This document shows, piece by piece, positions 6,484-9,145 of a stretch of 9,145 bases of DNA. Position numbers and translations under genes: made by a program. The DNA comes from Candidatus Aminicenantota bacterium. Its GTDB lineage: Bacteria; Acidobacteriota; Aminicenantia; Aminicenantales; Aminicenantaceae. Every line of letters begins with the position of its first letter. Positions within the stretch are counted from its first letter, which is position 1. The notes beneath the pieces were generated by a model. The model worked only from the letters and a program-made list of their open reading frames with translations. It was not told the DNA's origin and ran no database searches. The DNA is taken from the NCBI GenBank assembly GCA_030673995.1, contig DAOUYU010000063.1:1-9145 (forward strand), given 5' to 3'.

Positions 6484-7747
6484 CCTTGCCGTTACTCACT
6501 GTGGTCAACTTATCACCTGTAGAGGGGCGATTCCTAAAAGAAAAGATGCCCTTCAGGATGTGGGACTCATCGAGAATGGCTGCATCGCCTCGCACAAAGG
6601 AAGGATTGTCTTCATCGGAAATGAAAAAGCATTCAAAGAGGAAGTTCGGTTAGACAAAAATGGGATTATTATTGATGGAAGCGGTCTGGTCGGACTTCCG
6701 GGTTTTGTGGATTCCCACACCCACTTACCTTTTGCCGGCAGTAGAGAGAAGGAGTTCGTTCTTCGCCTTGAAGGCTACTCCTACCTACAATTGGCGGAAA
6801 AAGGCCTGGGGATTCAAACAACTGTCAAAGCAACCCGTCAGGCCTCCCGTGAAGAACTCCTCTCTCTCTGCCTTTCCCGCCTCGACAGCATGCTTCTCCT
6901 CGGCACCACTACCACTGAAGCCAAAAGCGGCTATGGACTGAATCTCAAAGATGAAATAAAGCAGCTTGAGGTGCTGAAAGAAGCCGGCAGGCTCCATCCC
7001 GTTGATATCGTTCCTACTTTTATGGGTGCCCACGATATCCCGGAAGAATACAGAGACCGGAAAAACGACTACATCAGCCTTCTCACAGATAAAATTCTCC
7101 CCGAAGTCAAAGAAAAACAACTGGCCGAATTTTTCGATATCTTCTGTGAAGAAGGGGTTTTCTCTCCTGACGAGACAAGAGAATTGACCAGAGCGGCTAA
7201 AGCCGCCGGGTTTAAGATCAAAATCCATGCCGACGAATTCTCTGGTCTTGGTGGAGCACAACTCGCCGCAGAGGAAGGCGCCACTTCTGCGGACCACCTC
7301 ATCAACATCACCGAAGAAGGTATTCTAAAGCTTGCTCAAAGCCAGACTGCGGCTTCTTTACTTCCGGTAGTCTCTTTTTTCCTCATGCTTGATAAGAGAG
7401 CGCCCGCCCGAAAACTCATCGACAGAGGGGCAATCGTCGCTCTAGCTACGGACTTCAACCCGGGAAGCTCGATGACAGAATCCATGCTCTTTGTGCTCCA
7501 GCTTGCCGTTTTCACAATGAAAATGTCAATCGAAGAAGCCGTTAACGCATCAACAGCAAATGCAGCCTATGCTTTATCCCGGCATGATGATGTGGGAAGC
7601 CTTGAAGTCGGAAAAAAAACGGACCTCATCCTCTGCAATGTTCCCAACTATCCCACCCTTGTCTACCACCTGGGCGTTAATCACATAAAACATGTCATTA
7701 AGAACGGAAAAATCGTGGTCAAAGATGGGAAAAGGGTCTGTCCCTGA
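6470..7747 (+). CDS. hutI: HutI, imidazolonepropionase (imidazolone-5-propionate hydrolase)
   Basis: Cytoplasmic amidohydrolase for the third step of histidine breakdown, hydrolysing 4-imidazolone-5-propionate to N-formimino-L-glutamate. The 425 residues match the family length and the whole-length pattern of B. subtilis HutI. Metal and active-site motifs are all visible: PGFVDSHTHLPFAGSREKEF (77-96, His83 and His85), TTTTEAKSGYGL (146-157), TFMGAHDIP (183-191), KIHADEF (251-257, His253 and Glu256), ADHL (274-277, His276) and ATDFNPGSS (326-334, Asp328). PNYPTLVYHLGVNHIKHVIK (392-411) is the usual C-terminal signature and separates it from generic amidohydrolases. ATG 6470 is the only credible start, because no other ATG occurs before codon 141 and the N-terminal beta strand needs it. 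It therefore overlaps ftsZ by 14 bases. The ribosome site is weak (GAGAA, nine bases upstream). No hutH, hutU or formiminoglutamate gene is in the window. Confidence 0.96.
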   Translation: MRSADLAVTHCGQLITCRGAIPKRKDALQDVGLIENGCIASHKGRIVFIGNEKAFKEEVRLDKNGIIIDGSGLVGLPGFVDSHTHLPFAGSREKEFVLRLEGYSYLQLAEKGLGIQTTVKATRQASREELLSLCLSRLDSMLLLGTTTTEAKSGYGLNLKDEIKQLEVLKEAGRLHPVDIVPTFMGAHDIPEEYRDRKNDYISLLTDKILPEVKEKQLAEFFDIFCEEGVFSPDETRELTRAAKAAGFKIKIHADEFSGLGGAQLAAEEGATSADHLINITEEGILKLAQSQTAASLLPVVSFFLMLDKRAPARKLIDRGAIVALATDFNPGSSMTESMLFVLQLAVFTMKMSIEEAVNASTANAAYALSRHDDVGSLEVGKKTDLILCNVPNYPTLVYHLGVNHIKHVIKNGKIVVKDGKRVCP

Positions 7748-7760
7748 CCTCAATTCCAAA

Positions 7761-8579
7761 ATGTATAAAGCGAATGAGAAGAATCTAAGCAGGATATTAA
7801 TCCAAATACACAGAATTACAGGATTTGATGCCCGGCAGTACCGGGCTTCCACTTTAAAAAGACGGATTGAGAGGAGGCTTCTGGCCACAAAATCAAAAAG
7901 CTATAAAGAATACCTGGCTTTCCTGAAAAGAAATCCATCAGAATCTCACAAATTCCTAGATGTTCTCTCCATAAACATCACCGATTTTTTCCGCGATAAA
8001 AGAGTATTCTTTACGCTAAAAAGAAAAATTCTGCCGGATCTGCTGGAAAAAATATCTGCCGGGAATAGAAAAAGAATTCGCATCTGGTCGATTGGCTGTT
8101 CTGGAGGCCAGGAACCTTATTCGCTTGCTATTATTTTAAGCGAAATAATGAAAAGCAAAAAAGATAATTTGAAGATCATTATTCATGCTACAGATGTGAA
8201 TAGAGCCGCTCTAAAACAAGCCAAAAGAGCTCAATACAAAAAAACAGAGGTAAAAAATGTTCCTCATTCATATCTAAATAAATATTTCACAAAAATTAAA
8301 TACAATGGATTCAAAATAAAAGAGAATATAAGGAAATTGGTTAGATTAAGATATCATGACCTTATAAAAGGAAACACTCTGGGAAAATTTGATTTAATTC
8401 TATGCCGGAATTTATTTATTTTTTTTAATCCCGAACTCCAAAATGAAATGTTCAAAAAAATACATGATTTTTTAAAAAAAGAAGGAATCCTGGTTTTGGG
8501 AACAGCAGAAACACCGAAAGATGAAAATCTTTTCTTTTGTATTTCTTCCCGAGATCATACATATAAGAAAACAGAATAA
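7761..8579 (+). CDS. CheR-type protein-glutamate O-methyltransferase
   Basis: SAM-dependent enzyme of the CheR family. Classical members methylate glutamates of chemoreceptors to reset sensitivity. The 272 residues have the N-terminal helical CheR domain (LSRILIQIHRITGFD, 9-23; TLKRRIERRL, 31-40; NITDFFRD, 72-79) and the Rossmann methyltransferase domain (IRIWSIGCSGGQEPYSLA, 106-123; HATDVNRAALKQA, 142-154; FDLILCRNLFIFF, 210-222; GILVLGTAETP, 242-252). A short beta-subdomain region lies between about 158 and 195. CRNLFIFF has Phe221 where classical CheR has Tyr (CRNVxIYF; Tyr235 in Salmonella). The start is uncertain. In-frame ATGs at 7692 and 7725 would overlap hutI, and none of the three has a good ribosome site. 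7761 leaves a 13-base gap and keeps the whole domain. Much of the gene is markedly AT-rich and Lys/Asn/Ile-heavy. No receptor, cheA, cheW or cheB is visible, so the true substrate is unknown. Confidence 0.88.
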   Translation: MYKANEKNLSRILIQIHRITGFDARQYRASTLKRRIERRLLATKSKSYKEYLAFLKRNPSESHKFLDVLSINITDFFRDKRVFFTLKRKILPDLLEKISAGNRKRIRIWSIGCSGGQEPYSLAIILSEIMKSKKDNLKIIIHATDVNRAALKQAKRAQYKKTEVKNVPHSYLNKYFTKIKYNGFKIKENIRKLVRLRYHDLIKGNTLGKFDLILCRNLFIFFNPELQNEMFKKIHDFLKKEGILVLGTAETPKDENLFFCISSRDHTYKKTE

Positions 8580-8612
8580 CCCAAGTTCAAATTTAATTAT
8601 TTGAGGGGAAAA
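8580..8612 (+). promoter_or_regulatory. Intergenic leader with ribosome binding site of the HAMP-PAS gene
   Basis: This 33-base gap is the longest non-coding stretch in the window. It holds GAGGGG (8603-8608), four bases before ATG 8613, which supports that start. It also holds a 6-bp inverted repeat, TCAAAT (8587-8592) and ATTTGA (8599-8604), with a six-base loop. The right arm touches the ribosome site. The stem is all A/T-rich and has no following T-run, so it is not a convincing terminator. No promoter is recognisable. Confidence 0.55.
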
Positions 8613-9145
8613 ATGGAAGAAAAAAACCGAATAAATGAATTTATTGAGGCTGTCATGAAAGCGGCAAGGGGCGATTACTCTGCCCAGATAGAGCCTTCAG
8701 GCAAAAATGATGATCTTGATTCACTTGCTGTGGGCATAAATATGATGATTGATGACACCAGAAACAAAATCACCGGGCACAAGCGGGCTGAAGAAGAACT
8801 CACAAGCTCAGAAGAGCGGCTCAGGATATTGTTTGAATATGCACCGGATGCTTATTATTTGAACAACCTCAAAGGTATTTTCATCGACGGTAATAAAGCC
8901 GCAGAGAATATGATGGGTTATAAAAGGCAGGAATTAGTCGGAAAGAGTTTTCTAAAATTGAAAATCCTCTCTCTAGAGCAAATCCCGAGAGCGGCTAAAC
9001 TTCTGGCCAAAAATGCCCTGGGAAAACCCACTGGACCGGATGAATTCATTTTAAATCGGAAAGACGGCAGTCGGGTCACTGCTGAAATAAGAACGTTTCC
9101 AGTAAAGATCAAAGGCAAAACTCTTGTGTTAGGCATTGCCCGCGA
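8613..9145 (+). CDS. HAMP-like and PAS domain sensor protein, probably a soluble histidine kinase (N-terminal 177 residues; 3' end outside window)
   Basis: An open frame from ATG 8613 to the window edge with no stop codon. It starts with MEEKNRINEFIEAVMKAARG and has no signal peptide or membrane helix. Residues about 5-65 look like a HAMP-type two-helix segment: EAVMKAARGDYSAQI, a turn PSGKNDDLDSLAVGINMMID, then a coiled-coil continuation KRAEEELTSSEERLRILFE. A PAS domain follows from about 68: LFEYAPDAYYLNNLKG, IDGNKAAENMMGYKRQELVG (91-110) and the C-terminal strands FILNRKDGSRVTAEIRTFPV (145-164). This HAMP-linker-PAS opening is common in environmental hybrid or soluble histidine kinases, so a kinase domain is expected downstream, but none is seen. 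It could instead end in a GGDEF or another output domain. It follows the CheR-like gene by 33 bases on the same strand and may be its partner. Confidence 0.82.
   Translation, partial: MEEKNRINEFIEAVMKAARGDYSAQIEPSGKNDDLDSLAVGINMMIDDTRNKITGHKRAEEELTSSEERLRILFEYAPDAYYLNNLKGIFIDGNKAAENMMGYKRQELVGKSFLKLKILSLEQIPRAAKLLAKNALGKPTGPDEFILNRKDGSRVTAEIRTFPVKIKGKTLVLGIAR

Noticed and set aside
7692..7760. Longer CheR-like readings from ATG 7692 or 7725, inside hutI
   Set aside because: The extra residues are not part of the CheR domain, neither start has a ribosome site, and both would overlap hutI. They are not fully excluded.
7830..7846. GC-rich hairpin GCCCGG-CAGTA-CCGGGC shortly after the hutI end
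   Set aside because: It lies inside the conserved N-terminal domain of the CheR-like gene and has no T-run after it. It is more likely chance in coding sequence than a terminator.
8918..9136. Minus-strand open frame opposite the PAS region
   Set aside because: The plus strand encodes a clear PAS domain here. The minus frame has no recognisable motif or ribosome site and is a shadow.

Overview
This window is a densely packed, entirely plus-strand stretch of a bacterial chromosome. Positions 1-6483 carry the distal half of a division and cell wall (dcw) cluster in the order ftsW (3' part only), murG, murC, ftsQ, ftsA, ftsZ. The genes are 2-9 bases apart or overlap, most have a clear Shine-Dalgarno sequence, and no terminator or promoter is visible between them. 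This looks like one long operon transcribed from upstream of the window. Its products finish lipid II (MurG), start the UDP-MurNAc-peptide precursor (MurC), polymerise septal glycan (FtsW), and build the Z-ring with its membrane anchor and divisome link (FtsZ, FtsA, FtsQ). The murB and ddl genes that often sit between murC and ftsQ are absent.

The second region (6470-7747) is a complete imidazolonepropionase gene (hutI, histidine degradation). Its start lies 14 bases inside ftsZ. It is the only histidine-degradation gene in the window and is an unexpected tail to a dcw operon.

The third region (7761-9145) looks like signal-transduction or accessory DNA. It holds a CheR-type methyltransferase, much of it very AT-rich (20-25% GC in the two 60-base stretches counted, against 58% in one counted stretch of ftsZ). 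The 5' end of a sensor protein follows, with an N-terminal HAMP-like segment and a PAS domain; it runs off the window. A CheR next to a membrane-less HAMP-PAS protein, with no cheA, cheW or cheB in view, suggests a signalling pair outside classical chemotaxis, but that is inference.

The organism is a walled bacterium with FtsA/FtsZ division and moderate GC. Gene style (AGGAGG ribosome sites, tight operon, HAMP-PAS sensor type) resembles uncultured environmental phyla such as Aminicenantes or other Acidobacteriota relatives. That placement is only a guess and needs a similarity search. I found no tRNA, rRNA, CRISPR, insertion sequence or phage gene. No gap between genes exceeds 33 bases.
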